A DNA stretch of 64,000 nt from Actinophytocola algeriensis (GCF_014203735.1 NZ_JACHJQ010000003.1:357326-421325), one strand, 5' to 3'. Counted from the first letter of the stretch, positions 32,070 to 42,391 are shown. A program made the numbers and translations. Notes: generated by a model from the sequence alone, not told the origin.

Positions 32070-35012
32070 GTGAACGACCATCGCAACCACCGGTATCGCG
32101 AGAGCGAACCGGCATGGCCGAGTGGTGACAACCCGGACCCGCGCGCGTCCGCCCGAGGCGCACAGGAGGAGTCCCAGGAGCGAACCGGCTTCTGGAGCCC
32201 CCTGTGGGAGGACGACGACGAGCAGGCCGGCCGTCCCGCGAACGGGCACGGCCGCGCCGCGCACTCGAACGGGCACGCGCGCCACGAGGCCGCGGGCAAC
32301 GGGCACGCACGCCACCAGGCCGCTGACAGCGCCGGTGGTGCCGGTCACGCCTGGCCGGACGCCGACGCGAGCGACCACCGCTGGCCCGACGCCGAGCCGC
32401 CCGCCGCACCGCGGCCTGCGCCGCGCCGTCCTGCCCCGCGCTCGTCAGCCCCCGCGTGGCCGAGTGCCGAAGCCGGCACGCCGGCGGGCCCCGGTACGCC
32501 CGGTGGCCGCAGGCCCGGTGGCCCCCACACGCCGCCGCCCGGCGCGGGCTTGCCGAACGGTGCCCCCGGTCCGAACGGTGCGCCCGGCCCCGGCGGTCCC
32601 CGGCCGCCCGCCGGTCCGACCACCCGCATCGTGCGACCCCGTCCCGCGGGCCCGCCGCGCCAGGGTGGTCCGGTAGGCCCCGACGTCGAGGGCCCGACCG
32701 AGCTGCTGCCGAGGACGCACCACGGCACCGGCCCGGAGCCGCAGCTGCTGACCCACCGCGAGCCGGACTACGACGAGGACCTCAACGACGACCCGGACCT
32801 CTACTACGACGAGGACGAGGACGCCCCGCTCAGCGACGGGGACCGCAGGCAGCGGCGCAAGAAGATCTGGCGCCGGGTGCGGCGCACGGCCTACGTGCTG
32901 ACCGCGCTGGGGGTCATCGGCCCGATCGTCGCGTTCTTCGTCGCGTACCAGGTGGTCGAGGTGCCCGACGCGAAGGCCGTGGCGGACAGCCAGGGCCAGG
33001 TCGTGACGCTGACGTACTCCAACGACTCGCAGCGCGAGAAGCTGTCGGAGATCGTGCCGCCGGACGGCACCCGGCAGATGGTCACCTACGAAGAGCTGCC
33101 GGACGTCGTCAAGCACGCCGTGTTCGCGGCGGAGGACGCCGAGTTCATGACGAACCCGGGCTTCGACATCGGCGGTGTGCTCCGCGCGGGCTACAACCAG
33201 GTCACCGGTGGTGCCGGCGGTGGCTCCACGATCACGCAGCAGTACATCAAGATGGCGACCGGCAACGACGAGGCCTCCGGCCTCAGCGGCTACTCGCGCA
33301 AGGCCACCGAGGTGGTCAAGGCGTACAAGATGAACAACACGTACACCAAGGAGCAGATCCTCACCTCCTACCTGAACACGATCTACTTCGGCCGCAGCGC
33401 CAACGGGATCGTGGCGGCCGCCAAGGCGTACTACGGCAAGGAGCTCGACAAACTGACCGCGTCCGAGGCGGCGCTGCTCGCGGGCATGATCCAGCGGCCG
33501 GGCGAGTACAGGAACGAGAAGTACATGCAGCGCCGCTGGAAGTTCGTCATGGACCAGATGCTCGACAAGGGCTGGGTCACGGCGGAGGTGCGGAAGGCCG
33601 CGACGTTCCCGGACCGGATCCCGCTGGAGAAGGCCCGCCCGCAGGCCATCACCGGTCCCGGCGCGCACATCCAGCAGGCCGTCCTCGAAGAGGCCGAGGA
33701 CGCCGGTTACCCGCTGGAGACGCTGCGGCAAAAGGGCTACAAGATCCAGACCACGATCAACAAGGCCGCACAGAAAACCGCCCAGGACGCGATCGCGGAA
33801 ATAATGGAAGGCGAACCCGGGAACCTGTTCCCCGGCATGGTCGTGATCGACCCGAGGAACGGTGCGGTGCTCGCCTACTACGGCGGCGAGGACGGCAACG
33901 GTCTCGACTGGGCCAAGGCCCGGCAGGAGCCCGGTTCGTCGTTCAAGCCGTTCGACCTGGTCGCGCTGCTCGAGGAGGGCAAGGGCCTCGGCGAGACCTA
34001 CGACGGCCGCACCGACCGGATCCTCGGTGGCCGCAAGGTCCGCAACTCCGGCGGCGCGACCTGTGGCGAGAACTGCACGGTCGCCACGGCCATGAAGAAA
34101 TCGATCAACACGGTGTTCTACGACATCGCGCTGAACGAGGTCGGGACGAAGAAGGTCGCCGACGCCGCGCGCCAGGCGGGCATCACGTCGCCGCTCATGC
34201 CGGAGGAGGGCGGGAACCCGGACGCCAACATCTCCATCGGCGGCGGTAAGACACTGGTCAGCACGTACGAGATGGCGTCGGCGTATGCGACGTTCGCCAA
34301 CGGCGGCACCTACTACAAGCCGCACCTGATCGAGGCGATCATCGGCCCCGAGGGTGACATCGTGTGGAAGCCCGGCGTGAAGGGCAAACCCGCGTTCGAC
34401 GCGGGCAACGGCGAGCGCAACCGGCAGATCGCGCGGAACGTGACCGAGTCGCTGCTGCCGATCCCGGAGTACTCGGACATCGGGTGTGACGACAACCGCC
34501 AGTGCGCGGGCAAGACCGGCACGCACCAGTTCGGCGCCACCGAGGACAACGCCAAGGCCTGGATGGTGGGGTACACCCCGCAGATCTCGGTCGCCGTGTC
34601 GCTGGCCGCCGAGGAGAACCAGAAACAGGTGCCGCTGAAGGACCAGGACGGCGACATCATCTACGGCTCCGGTCTGCCCGGCGAGATCTGGCAGGCGTTC
34701 ATGAACAGCTGGCTGGACGGCGCCACGAAGATGACCTTCGGCAAGTTCGACCCGATCGGCAAGGTCGCGTCGGACGAGGACGAGAACAAGGGCGGCGACA
34801 ACGACCGCGGCGACCGGAGATCGAACGACAACCGGTCGTCCGGCAACGACAAGCCGCCGTCGGGTGGCGACAAGCCGCCGACCGACAGCGAGCCGACGAC
34901 GGAGACGGACGACACCGAGACCTCGGAGGACCCCCCGCCCAACTCGACGGAGCCCGGCGACCCGCCCATCCCGACCCTGGGTCTGGGCGGCAGGCCCCCG
35001 AGCGAGAACTGA
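32070..35012 (+). CDS. ponA: Bifunctional class A penicillin-binding protein
   Basis: 980 residues from GTG 32070 (GGGAGG 9 bp upstream). A long disordered N-terminus, rich in Pro/Gly/His with repeated NGHARH, covers 1-265. One membrane helix (274-294) follows. The glycosyltransferase domain has EDAEF (355-359) and the STITQQ motif (386-391). The transpeptidase has SSFK (S623), SIN (678-680) and KTG (815-817). A Pro/Thr/Asp-rich tail follows. It polymerises and crosslinks peptidoglycan; position matches M. tuberculosis ponA1. The very long cytoplasmic N-terminus is larger than in most homologues and could bind regulators or be phosphorylated. Confidence 0.95.
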   Translation: MNDHRNHRYRESEPAWPSGDNPDPRASARGAQEESQERTGFWSPLWEDDDEQAGRPANGHGRAAHSNGHARHEAAGNGHARHQAADSAGGAGHAWPDADASDHRWPDAEPPAAPRPAPRRPAPRSSAPAWPSAEAGTPAGPGTPGGRRPGGPHTPPPGAGLPNGAPGPNGAPGPGGPRPPAGPTTRIVRPRPAGPPRQGGPVGPDVEGPTELLPRTHHGTGPEPQLLTHREPDYDEDLNDDPDLYYDEDEDAPLSDGDRRQRRKKIWRRVRRTAYVLTALGVIGPIVAFFVAYQVVEVPDAKAVADSQGQVVTLTYSNDSQREKLSEIVPPDGTRQMVTYEELPDVVKHAVFAAEDAEFMTNPGFDIGGVLRAGYNQVTGGAGGGSTITQQYIKMATGNDEASGLSGYSRKATEVVKAYKMNNTYTKEQILTSYLNTIYFGRSANGIVAAAKAYYGKELDKLTASEAALLAGMIQRPGEYRNEKYMQRRWKFVMDQMLDKGWVTAEVRKAATFPDRIPLEKARPQAITGPGAHIQQAVLEEAEDAGYPLETLRQKGYKIQTTINKAAQKTAQDAIAEIMEGEPGNLFPGMVVIDPRNGAVLAYYGGEDGNGLDWAKARQEPGSSFKPFDLVALLEEGKGLGETYDGRTDRILGGRKVRNSGGATCGENCTVATAMKKSINTVFYDIALNEVGTKKVADAARQAGITSPLMPEEGGNPDANISIGGGKTLVSTYEMASAYATFANGGTYYKPHLIEAIIGPEGDIVWKPGVKGKPAFDAGNGERNRQIARNVTESLLPIPEYSDIGCDDNRQCAGKTGTHQFGATEDNAKAWMVGYTPQISVAVSLAAEENQKQVPLKDQDGDIIYGSGLPGEIWQAFMNSWLDGATKMTFGKFDPIGKVASDEDENKGGDNDRGDRRSNDNRSSGNDKPPSGGDKPPTDSEPTTETDDTETSEDPPPNSTEPGDPPIPTLGLGGRPPSEN

Positions 35013-35013
35013 A

Positions 35014-35046
35014 CGAACAGAGGCCCCCGAGCGGGGCCTCTGTTCG
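35014..35046. terminator. Terminator after ponA
   Basis: A perfect 14-bp stem: CGAACAGAGGCCCC (35014-35027), 5-base loop, complement (35033-35046), followed by TTTC. It starts 2 bp after the stop codon. Transcription of the next gene must restart, fitting its own leaderless promoter at 35089. Confidence 0.85.
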
Positions 35047-35101
35047 TTTCCGGGGAGAGGTGCGCGGCCGGACGATCACCGGGCCCCGTAGCATCGCGGC
35101 C

Positions 35102-36709
35102 GTGCCAGGCGAGACGGAGCCAGACGGGGTGGCGGACGCGAAGGACGACGCGCGCACCGGTGCCTCCGACGCCTCCGACAGCACCGACACCGCGACGCTC
35201 AGCCCGTCGGACCGGGTCATCCCGACGTGGACGGAGCCGCTGGCACGGGCGGGCAGCGCACCGATCGGCGGACCGCTGGGTGTGCACGCGGTCATCGGCC
35301 GCCACTGGTTCTGGACGCCGCTGCGGGTGGCACTGCTGATCGCCGTGATCGGCCTGACCATCGGCTGGTTCGGCAAGGCCGCGTGCGTGCAGCAGTACTA
35401 CAACGAGGACGCGAAGCAGCTGGAGCTGGACTGGCGGTCGAACCGCCCGTTCACCGCCATGTGCTACTCGGACATCATCCCGCTGTACTCCGCGGAACAG
35501 CTCGACAAGGGCGGCTTCCCGTACAAGACCAGCTGGTACGACGACGCGGGCAAGCCGACGCAGCACGAGCGCTGGATGGAGTACCCGGTGCTGACCGGGC
35601 TCTTCCAGTGGGTGAACGCGAAGCTCACCGACGGCTGGCTGAAGATCGCGGACTCCGGCTGGCTCCCGACCGGCCTGGCCGTCACCGTCTTCTTCGACAT
35701 CTCCGCCTTCTGGCTGGCACTGGCGTGGCTGGTGACGATCTGGGCGGTCACCAGAACCGCGCGCAGACGCCCGTGGGACGCGGTGCTCATCGCGGCGTCA
35801 CCGCTGGTCCTGGTGCACGCGTTCACCAACTTCGACACCCTCGCCACCGCCTGCGCCGCCACCGCGCTGCTGGCATGGGCCCGACAACGCCCGCTGCTGG
35901 CAGGCGTCCTGCTGGGCATCGGCGGCGCGGCGAAGCTGTACCCGCTGTTCCTGCTGGGTGCCCTGCTCGTGCTGTGCCTCCGTGCGGGAAAGATGCGCGC
36001 CTTCACGACCACGGCGGTGGCCGCGGTGGTGACGTGGGCGGCGGTGAACCTGCCCATCGCCCTGCTCTACCCGAGAGGCTGGTGGGAGTTCTTCCACCGC
36101 AACAGCCTCCGCGGCGCCGACCCGGACTCGCTGTACAACGTGGTCGCCCAGTTCACGGGCTGGCAGGGCTTCGACGGCCCACTGCCGTTCGGCCAGACAC
36201 CCGCGGTGTTGAACACGGTCACGGCGGTCCTGTTCCTGGCGTGCTGCGCGGGCGTCGCGTTTGTCGCCCTCCACGCCCCGACGAGGCCGCGCGTGGCACA
36301 GCTGGCTTTCCTCGTGGTGGCGGCGTTCCTGCTGACCAACAAGGTGTGGAGCCCGCAGTACTCGCTGTGGCTGGTGCCGCTGGCGGTGCTGGCGCTCCCG
36401 AGATGGCGCCTGCTACTGGCCTGGATGACGATCGACGCGCTGGTCTGGGCCCCGCGGATGATGTTCTACCTCGGGGACGACAAGAAGGGCCTGCCGATCG
36501 ACTGGTTCCTGTCGTTCGTCGTGCTGCGCGACCTCGCCGTGGTGGCCCTGTGCGTCCTGATCATCTACGAGATCTACCACCCCGCCCGGGACCTGCTCCG
36601 CCACAACGGCGACGACGACCCGGCGGGCGGCGTGCTGGACGGCGCCCCGGACAAGGTGGTGCTGGGCGGCCGCCGCCGCGAGAAGGTGGCTATCCCGGAA
36701 CCGGTGTGA
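35102..36709 (+). CDS. GT87-like polyprenol-phosphate mannosyltransferase, multi-pass
   Basis: 535 residues from GTG 35102 with a -10-like TAGCAT (35089-35094) 7 bp upstream. About ten membrane segments follow a 60-residue polar N-terminus. The loop motif [19 protein letters not shown] and the aromatic [13 protein letters not shown] resemble GT-C (GT87, DUF2029) mannosyltransferases that use polyprenyl-phosphate sugars for PIM/lipomannan-type glycolipids. Located as in M. tuberculosis (Rv0051 next to ponA1). Donor and acceptor are not proven. The C-terminus is Arg-rich (LGGRRREKV). Confidence 0.8.
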   Translation: MPGETEPDGVADAKDDARTGASDASDSTDTATLSPSDRVIPTWTEPLARAGSAPIGGPLGVHAVIGRHWFWTPLRVALLIAVIGLTIGWFGKAACVQQYYNEDAKQLELDWRSNRPFTAMCYSDIIPLYSAEQLDKGGFPYKTSWYDDAGKPTQHERWMEYPVLTGLFQWVNAKLTDGWLKIADSGWLPTGLAVTVFFDISAFWLALAWLVTIWAVTRTARRRPWDAVLIAASPLVLVHAFTNFDTLATACAATALLAWARQRPLLAGVLLGIGGAAKLYPLFLLGALLVLCLRAGKMRAFTTTAVAAVVTWAAVNLPIALLYPRGWWEFFHRNSLRGADPDSLYNVVAQFTGWQGFDGPLPFGQTPAVLNTVTAVLFLACCAGVAFVALHAPTRPRVAQLAFLVVAAFLLTNKVWSPQYSLWLVPLAVLALPRWRLLLAWMTIDALVWAPRMMFYLGDDKKGLPIDWFLSFVVLRDLAVVALCVLIIYEIYHPARDLLRHNGDDDPAGGVLDGAPDKVVLGGRRREKVAIPEPV

Positions 36710-37230
36710 GGGCCGGCCTCCGGGCCCCGGTCACCACGCTACCGGCGACCACCGACAGGCTCGCCCGCCCGCGCAGCGCCCTGTGGACAACTCGCTCCGC
36801 TGTGGACAACTCCCTTCACAGCGCCGAGGACCGTCGCCCCGGCCCCGTACGCTGGAATCCGGGGGCCGGAGGCCACCGGGGTCGCGAATCCAGAGCATCG
36901 CGAGAGCAGACCAGTGCCGCGTGGACCACCCGGCGCCGACGTCCGAAGTGCCCGTTGTCACCCCGCGTATCGCAGCGTTCGCCCGTTGTGGATAACTCCC
37001 AGACCTGTGGATAACTCGGCTCGTGAAGACCAGCGCTGTCGGTGGCCGCGCGTACGCCGGCAACCGGGGCCGGAGGCCGCCCCGCGGCACGGGCGCGGAC
37101 CGAAATGCTTGGGGTGCCTGGGTTTCCGGCCCGTCGCGCGCCGGGCCGGGCTTGGCCTCCGGCCCCCTCGAACCACGCTACCCGGGGCCACCGACGGTTT
37201 TCGTGTGCGAGAAGCGGGCCTGTGGACAAC
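36710..37230. repeat. Intergenic repeat island with five DnaA boxes
   Basis: 521 bp without a gene. It holds four copies of the GGCCTCCGG element (36715-36743 and 37154-37182 forward; 36847-36874 and 37052-37078 reverse). Five DnaA boxes lie on the minus strand, at 36782, 36801, 36987, 37006 and 37221: three TGTGGACAA and two TGTGGATAA on the plus strand, each followed by CTC. No plausible promoter or reading frame with normal codon use was seen. Confidence 0.65.
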
Positions 37231-37722
37231 TCAGCGTGTGCGCAGTTTCAGGCGGCCGTTCGACCTTGTCAGCAACTCGTCCAGCAGCCGGTCCGCGGAC
37301 AGGGGTTGCAGGCGGCGGCGCATCGCGTTGAAGAACTGTTCGCCCGGCCACCAGACCGATGCCAGCACCAGCGTGCCCAGCACTCCGGTCAGCAGCATTC
37401 CGCGTTCCTGGCCGACGAACGCGATCAGCAGGCCGGCCAGCATCGGCACCTCGATCGCGGGCAGCCTGCAGAGCACCGTCTTCGACAGCCAGATGTGGAT
37501 CTCGTCGCGGGTGGGCGGGTGTTTCGGGGTCAGCACCGGGTCGACCACCAGCATCATCACCAGGAACGCCGCCGCACCCAGCAAGAGTGGAACGAGCGTC
37601 GCGCCGGTGATGCCGAAGGTGGTTCCCGACAGCGCGGCCAGCCCTGCCACGCACAACGCCAGCGACGACGCCACGACGATGCCCGCCAGTACGCTCGCGT
37701 CGGTGCCCTCGCCTGCCACCAT
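37231..37722 (-). CDS. Small membrane protein, unknown function
   Basis: 163 residues from ATG 37722. Start chosen because the minus strand reads TACATT-CGCGC-ATG, a leaderless-type promoter; an upstream GTG (37746) would bring in a rare TTA codon. Four hydrophobic segments (about 12-28, 40-58, 88-102, 108-122) with a basic, Arg-rich tail (LQPLSADRLLDELLTRSNGRLKLRTR). I do not recognise a family. It follows the second glycosyltransferase gene on the same strand and may be co-transcribed. Confidence 0.55.
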   Translation of the reverse strand: MVAGEGTDASVLAGIVVASSLALCVAGLAALSGTTFGITGATLVPLLLGAAAFLVMMLVVDPVLTPKHPPTRDEIHIWLSKTVLCRLPAIEVPMLAGLLIAFVGQERGMLLTGVLGTLVLASVWWPGEQFFNAMRRRLQPLSADRLLDELLTRSNGRLKLRTR

Positions 37723-37746
37723 GCGCGAATGTAAGGGCAGCGCCAC

Positions 37747-39198
37747 TCACACTGTCAAGCGTTCGCGTTCCGGCCGGAACATCTCCTTCGCCGTCAGGAA
37801 CGCGCAGAACAGGCCCACCAACAACGCCGCTCGGCCCCACACGCCGATCATGACCGCCTGTGCCGCGAAGCCGTCGAAGATGTCACCGTGCTTGTCGTAG
37901 AAGATCTCGTAGTACCAGCGGAAGATGCCGATGCCCATCGCCAGGTCCGCGACGAGGTACGCCAGGATCCAGCCCCACCGGATCCGCAGCAGCACGAACA
38001 TCGGGATCAGCCACAGCGTGTACTGCGGCGAGTGGACCTTGTGCAGCAGCAGGAACCCGCACAGCATCGCCGCCGACACCGGCAGCCACGGGTACGTGCC
38101 CTCGCGCTGGTAGCGCACCCAGCCGATGCCGCAGGCCACCACGAAGGAAATGAGCATCAGCAGCGGGGACAGGACGCCGATCAGCTCCTGCACCGGCACG
38201 TTGTCCGGGTCGGAGTCCGGGCGCAGGCCCCAGAACCAGATCGAGTTCGTCGTGATGTCGGCCTTGCGCAGCAGCTGGAACGTGAACGACGCCCGCCAGC
38301 CCTCGAAACCAGCCACCACGAACGGCACGTTCACCGCCACCGCGGTGCCGAGCGCGATCACGGCGACCCGCACCGCGCCCTTCCAGTCCGGCCCGGCGCG
38401 GCCCCCGTACTCCGCGCCGCCTCGGCCGCCGGTCAGCACGTAGAGCATCAGCGGCAGCACGAAGATCGCCGGGTACACCTTGAACGCGAAACCCAGCCCC
38501 AGCAGCACCGCGGCGACCGCCGCGCGGGTCATCAGCGGACGGTCCGCGCCGCGTTTGCCCCAGCCCTTGTGCACGACGTAGAACGCCGCCGTCGCGCACA
38601 GGACGACCGGCAGCTCCCAGTTGTGGAACGCGTACAGCACCAGCGGTGGGCTGATCGCCCACAACAGCGCCCGCCAGCCCGCCATGCGGCCCAGCAGCCA
38701 CGCCGTGGCCAGGCCGAACGGAGCCAGCAGCAGCGCCGAGTACAGCAGGAAGTCGGCGTCGGTGTGCGCGAAGATCGCCGACGCCCAGATGAACACACCC
38801 GTCAGCACCGGGTACTCGACGACGCCGCCGACCGGCTGGCCCTCGTCGGTCAGGCTGCCGTGGACGTACGGGAAGACGTGCCGGTCGATGTCCCGGCCGA
38901 TCCACAGCGTCTGGATGTCCGAGTAGCAGAAGTCCTGGTAGCGGCGCTGGTCGAAGTCCGGCTGGCTGCGGCCGTACTCGTCGAAGCGGGGCCCCGTGCA
39001 GCGGTCCTTGTTGACGAACCCGAGCACGAGCGTGATCCCGCACAGCACCGTCAGCACGATCAGGCCGAGCGAGGTGAGGCGAGCACCGACACCCGGCCCG
39101 GCGGCGTCCGCCGCCGCGCCCACCTCCTCGGGCACCTCGTCCTCTCCTGACCTCGGTTGCGACTCGGGTGCCGCCGCACCGGCGGGCACGATACTCAC
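37747..39198 (-). CDS. GT87-like multi-pass glycosyltransferase (second copy)
   Basis: 483 residues, start GTG 39198 overlapping the endonuclease stop (GTGA). Ten or so membrane segments after a polar N-terminus of about 40 residues. Shares with the gene at 35102 the pattern VVEYPVLTGVFIWASAIF, the DFCYSDIQTLW stretch, and the KVHSPQYTLWLIPMFVLL block near the C-terminus, marking it as a paralogue of the DUF2029/GT-C family. Its likely role is transfer of a sugar from a polyprenol phosphate outside the membrane. Confidence 0.8.
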   Translation of the reverse strand: MSIVPAGAAAPESQPRSGEDEVPEEVGAAADAAGPGVGARLTSLGLIVLTVLCGITLVLGFVNKDRCTGPRFDEYGRSQPDFDQRRYQDFCYSDIQTLWIGRDIDRHVFPYVHGSLTDEGQPVGGVVEYPVLTGVFIWASAIFAHTDADFLLYSALLLAPFGLATAWLLGRMAGWRALLWAISPPLVLYAFHNWELPVVLCATAAFYVVHKGWGKRGADRPLMTRAAVAAVLLGLGFAFKVYPAIFVLPLMLYVLTGGRGGAEYGGRAGPDWKGAVRVAVIALGTAVAVNVPFVVAGFEGWRASFTFQLLRKADITTNSIWFWGLRPDSDPDNVPVQELIGVLSPLLMLISFVVACGIGWVRYQREGTYPWLPVSAAMLCGFLLLHKVHSPQYTLWLIPMFVLLRIRWGWILAYLVADLAMGIGIFRWYYEIFYDKHGDIFDGFAAQAVMIGVWGRAALLVGLFCAFLTAKEMFRPERERLTV

Positions 39199-39965
39199 CG
39201 CCCCGTGGCCTCACGCAGGAACGCGATGTCGTCCGCCTGACCGTCCGCCGGTGTCTCCACCACGACGGGCGCGCCGGCCTCCTTGACCACCGCGGCGAGC
39301 TGTTCGGCATCGATCATGCCAGTCGCGATGTTGGCGTGCCGGTCCCGCGACGAGCCGAACTCGTCGCGGGAGCTGTTGAGGTGCACCAGGTCGATGCGGC
39401 CGGTGATGGCCTTGACCCGCTCGACGATGCCGACCAGGTCCTCACCCGCGGCGAACGCGTGGCAGGTGTCCAGGCAGAACCCGGCACCGAACTCGCCGAC
39501 CTCGTCCCACAACCGCGCCAGCATGTCGAAGCTGCGCGCCATCGCGTTGTCGCCGCCCGCGGTGTTCTCGATGAGGATCGGCAGCGGGAAGCCACCGGCC
39601 TCGGCCTGGCGCTCGAAGAACTTGCGCCAGTTCACGAGCCCCTGCGCCGGGTCGTCCTTCTGCGTCACGTGCCCGCCGTGCACGATCAGCCCCTTCGCCC
39701 CGGTCTTCGCCGCCGACTCGGCGTACTGCGTGACCGTCTTCCGGGACGGGATGCGGATCCGGTTGTTCGTGGAGGCGATGTTCACCGGGTACGGCGAGTG
39801 CACGAACACGTCGATGCCCGCTTCGCGCAGCGCGTCGGCCTGCGGGTGCGGCGGCTGCGACTTCCAGCTCTGGGGGTCGCCGAGGAAGAACTGCACGACA
39901 TCCGCGTTCCGCTCCCGTGCGGCGCCGAGGGGATCGTCGCTGTGAATGTGGGCGCCGATGCTCAT
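39195..39965 (-). CDS. nfo: Deoxyribonuclease IV (AP endonuclease)
   Basis: 256 residues from MSIGAHIHSDD, with a -10-like TACGCT 8 bp before the ATG on the minus strand. Endonuclease IV cleaves at abasic sites and removes blocked 3' ends. The TIM-barrel metal ligands are visible: GAHIH, IVHGGH, ENTAGGD, FCLDTCHAF, and HLNSSRDEFGSSRDRH. Length is normal for the actinobacterial enzyme. Translationally coupled to the GT87-like gene, an unusual partner for a repair gene. Confidence 0.92.
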   Translation of the reverse strand: MSIGAHIHSDDPLGAARERNADVVQFFLGDPQSWKSQPPHPQADALREAGIDVFVHSPYPVNIASTNNRIRIPSRKTVTQYAESAAKTGAKGLIVHGGHVTQKDDPAQGLVNWRKFFERQAEAGGFPLPILIENTAGGDNAMARSFDMLARLWDEVGEFGAGFCLDTCHAFAAGEDLVGIVERVKAITGRIDLVHLNSSRDEFGSSRDRHANIATGMIDAEQLAAVVKEAGAPVVVETPADGQADDIAFLREATGR

Positions 39966-40155
39966 GGCCCGCGAGCGTAGTCGGCCGGGCCGACGCAAAG
40001 AGAGAGGTGTCCGGTCCTGCGCCTGCCGTGCGGCCGGTTGGGCCGGATGGGGTAACCGCATCGGTCTGGTCACGGATTGACCTGGTCACCGTCACCAACC
40101 CGGGTTACCGTCGTTGAATCCGTAGGTGTTACCGGCGAGTACCAGGAGGGACGGC

Positions 40156-41163
40156 ATGCGCAGGCGAGTGAGGAGCCTTGCCACCGCGGTCGCGCTCGTC
40201 CTGAGCCTGTCGACGGCCGGTCTCCTGGCAGGCAGCGGCACCGCCACCGCGGCCGAGCCCATCGTCATCGGCTCCTGCGCCGCCTCGATCGAGGGCGCGC
40301 CGGGACAACCCGTGTCGCTCGCCCCCGCGGCGGTGATCGAGGTCGTGCTCGACGTCGTGCGCATCGTGCCGCTGGGAGGACCGCTGCTGGCCAACGCGGT
40401 GCGCCCGATCTTCGCCGCGCTGCCGCCCATCCCGATCGGCGCGCTGCCCAACGGCACCGGCTACATCACCGGCGGTTCCATCGCGAATGCCGTGACCGCC
40501 GAGCTGAAGAAGATCCCGCTGCTCGGAGTCGTGCTCGCGGCCGTCGTGCGGGGCGTGCAGTCCGCGCTGACCGCGGGCTGCGGCGTGACCGTCAAGGGCG
40601 TCAACACTGCCACGGCCCCCGTCCAGGACGGCGCCGACGCCGTCGCGGACGCGTCCGAGGACGCCACCGCGAAGGTCATCGAGAGCCTGCCCGGCCTGCC
40701 GGGTGGCGGCGGTGGCGGCCCCGGCGGTGGTGGCGGCACCGAGACGCCCGGCCCCGGTGGTGGCACAGGTGGCGGCAGCGGCATGCCTGCCCCCAACCAG
40801 CCGCCGCTCGGCGGACTGCCCGGCATGGGTCTCGACCTCTACCAGCCTGGCCTGTGGAACTTCGGCCGCTGGCCCATGGCCGACTACTCGAACATCCCGT
40901 TCGCCCGCGCCGGCCTGTGGGCACCCTCGCCGGGCGTCCGCTACGGCGGCGGCGTGCCCGGGTACTCGCCGGAGTTCGGCATCGTCGGCGACACGCCGCC
41001 CGACGACGGCGTGTCCGTCGCGGGCCGCGCCGAGGCCATCGACCCGCCCATCGGTCAGCGGGTGGAGTTCCCCGTGCTGCTCGCGGTGCTCGTGCTGTCC
41101 GGTGTGACGGCCGCGCTGGTCCGCACGTGGGTCCTGCGCAGGGCCCCGCGACCGGCCCTGTAG
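40156..41163 (+). CDS. Secreted, Gly/Pro-rich, C-terminally anchored protein
   Basis: 335 residues from ATG 40156 after AGGAGG. A signal peptide (MRRRVRSLATAVALVLSLSTAGLL, cleavage near ATAAEP) is followed by a hydrophobic helical domain with two Cys (C47ish and the CGVTVKG Cys), a Gly/Pro linker (about 185-225), a Trp/Tyr-rich segment (LYQPGLWNFGRWPMADYS) and a C-terminal membrane helix with Arg tail. I do not recognise a family. The rpsF promoter overlaps its stop codon. Confidence 0.65.
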   Translation: MRRRVRSLATAVALVLSLSTAGLLAGSGTATAAEPIVIGSCAASIEGAPGQPVSLAPAAVIEVVLDVVRIVPLGGPLLANAVRPIFAALPPIPIGALPNGTGYITGGSIANAVTAELKKIPLLGVVLAAVVRGVQSALTAGCGVTVKGVNTATAPVQDGADAVADASEDATAKVIESLPGLPGGGGGGPGGGGGTETPGPGGGTGGGSGMPAPNQPPLGGLPGMGLDLYQPGLWNFGRWPMADYSNIPFARAGLWAPSPGVRYGGGVPGYSPEFGIVGDTPPDDGVSVAGRAEAIDPPIGQRVEFPVLLAVLVLSGVTAALVRTWVLRRAPRPAL

Positions 41164-41181
41164 CCTGTTGCGAGCAAGACC

Positions 41182-41224
41182 CCTCCTGCCACGGAAAGTC
41201 CGTGGCCGCCGAGTCCACAGGAGG
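41182..41224 (+). promoter_or_regulatory. rpsF leader structure, S6:S18-type
   Basis: CCTCCTG (41182-41188) pairs with CAGGAGG (41218-41224), the rpsF Shine-Dalgarno. Inside it CCACGGA (41189-41195) pairs with TCCGTGG (41199-41205), and the 3' bulge begins CCGCCG (41206-41211). This matches the known S6:S18-binding leader motif with its conserved CCG, which lets the two proteins repress their own operon. Confidence 0.6.
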
Positions 41225-41236
41225 TGAGTGGTCTTC

Positions 41237-41533
41237 ATGCGTCATTACGAGGTAATGGTCATCCTCGATCCCACTTTGGACGAGCGGACCGTGCAGCCGA
41301 CCCTCGACAACTTCCTCAACGTGATCCGCACTTCGGGCGGGAACGTCGAGAAGGTCGAGGTGTGGGGCAAGCGTCGCCTCTCGTTCGAGATCAACAAGCA
41401 CACCGAGGGCATCTACGCCGTGCTCGACGTGAACTCCGACCCCGACGCGGTCAAGGAACTCGACCGCCAGCTGGGCCTGCAGGAGTCGGTGCTGCGGACT
41501 AAGGTCCTGCGGCGCGACACCGCGGGGGCCTGA
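41237..41533 (+). CDS. rpsF: Ribosomal protein S6
   Basis: 98 residues from [23 protein letters not shown], almost the mycobacterial sequence. The ATG is 12 bp from the AGGAGG; a GTG at 41228 is possible but too close. S6 binds S18 in the 30S platform. First gene of rpsF-ssb-rpsR-rplI. Probably autoregulated through the leader hairpin. The C-terminus ends in [13 protein letters not shown]. Confidence 0.97.
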   Translation: MRHYEVMVILDPTLDERTVQPTLDNFLNVIRTSGGNVEKVEVWGKRRLSFEINKHTEGIYAVLDVNSDPDAVKELDRQLGLQESVLRTKVLRRDTAGA

Positions 41534-41550
41534 ACACCGGAGGTAACAAC

Positions 41551-42057
41551 ATGGCCGGCGACACGATCATCACCGTAATCGGCAACCTGACCGCGGATCC
41601 CGAGCTGCGTTTCACGCAGTCCGGCGCGGCGGTGGCCAACTTCACGGTGGCGTCGACGCCCCGCACCCTCGACCGCCAGAGCGGCGAGTGGAAGGACGGC
41701 GAAGCCCTCTTCCTGCGGTGCAACATCTGGCGGCAGGCCGCGGAGAACGTGGCGGAGTCGCTCACGCGTGGCGCTCGCGTCATCGTCAGCGGCCGGCTCA
41801 AGCAGCGGTCCTTCGAGACCCGTGAGGGCGAGAAGCGCACCGTCGTGGAGCTCGAGGTCGACGAGATCGGCCCCTCGCTGCGCTACGCCACCGCGAAGGT
41901 CAACAAGGTCGCCCGCGGTAGCGGCGGCGGCGGCGGTGGTGGCGGCAATGGCGGTGGCGGCGGCTACGGCGGCGGTGGTGCCCCGGCCGACGACCCGTGG
42001 GGTTCGGCCCCGCCCGCCGGCTCCAGTGGCGGGTTCTCGGACGAACCGCCGTTCTGA
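41551..42057 (+). CDS. ssb: Single-stranded DNA-binding protein
   Basis: 168 residues. The OB-fold core ([68 protein letters not shown]) is followed by a Gly-rich linker (123-146) and the acidic tip SDEPPF, the usual protein-interaction tail. It coats ssDNA in replication and repair. The ATG is 17 bp after rpsF. Confidence 0.97.
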   Translation: MAGDTIITVIGNLTADPELRFTQSGAAVANFTVASTPRTLDRQSGEWKDGEALFLRCNIWRQAAENVAESLTRGARVIVSGRLKQRSFETREGEKRTVVELEVDEIGPSLRYATAKVNKVARGSGGGGGGGGNGGGGGYGGGGAPADDPWGSAPPAGSSGGFSDEPPF

Positions 42058-42116
42058 CCAGCTTCGTTCTTCTCGAACAAGCATCGTGGGATTGAGACAG
42101 ACTCAGGAGTAATACC

Positions 42117-42377
42117 GTGGCCAAGCCACCCATTCGCAAGCCGAAGAAGAAGGTTTGCGTGTTCTGCAAGGCCGAGAAGAAGGCCAAGACCAAGTCGGAC
42201 CTGCAGGACATCGACTACAAGGACACCACGCTGCTGCGGAAGTACATCTCCGACCGCGGCAAGATCCGTGCCCGCCGGGTCACCGGCAACTGCAGCCAGC
42301 ACCAGCGCGACGTCGCCATCGCGGTGAAGAACGCGCGTGAGATGGCTCTGCTGCCCTACACCTCGACCGCGCGCTGA
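42117..42377 (+). CDS. rpsR: Ribosomal protein S18, zinc-binding type
   Basis: 86 residues, GTG start after CAGGAGT. It has CVFC and the downstream NCSQHQ, so it is the C+ (zinc) form like mycobacterial rpsR1. The S6-contacting region [25 protein letters not shown] is normal. Binds S6. Zinc-free paralogues elsewhere in such genomes often replace it under zinc starvation. Confidence 0.97.
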   Translation: MAKPPIRKPKKKVCVFCKAEKKAKTKSDLQDIDYKDTTLLRKYISDRGKIRARRVTGNCSQHQRDVAIAVKNAREMALLPYTSTAR

Positions 42378-42391
42378 TCTGAGGAGTCACG

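Noticed and set aside
36710-37230. Possible small gene in the repeat island
   Set aside because: Frames there have poor codon use and no ribosome-binding site; the sequence is explained by repeats and DnaA boxes.
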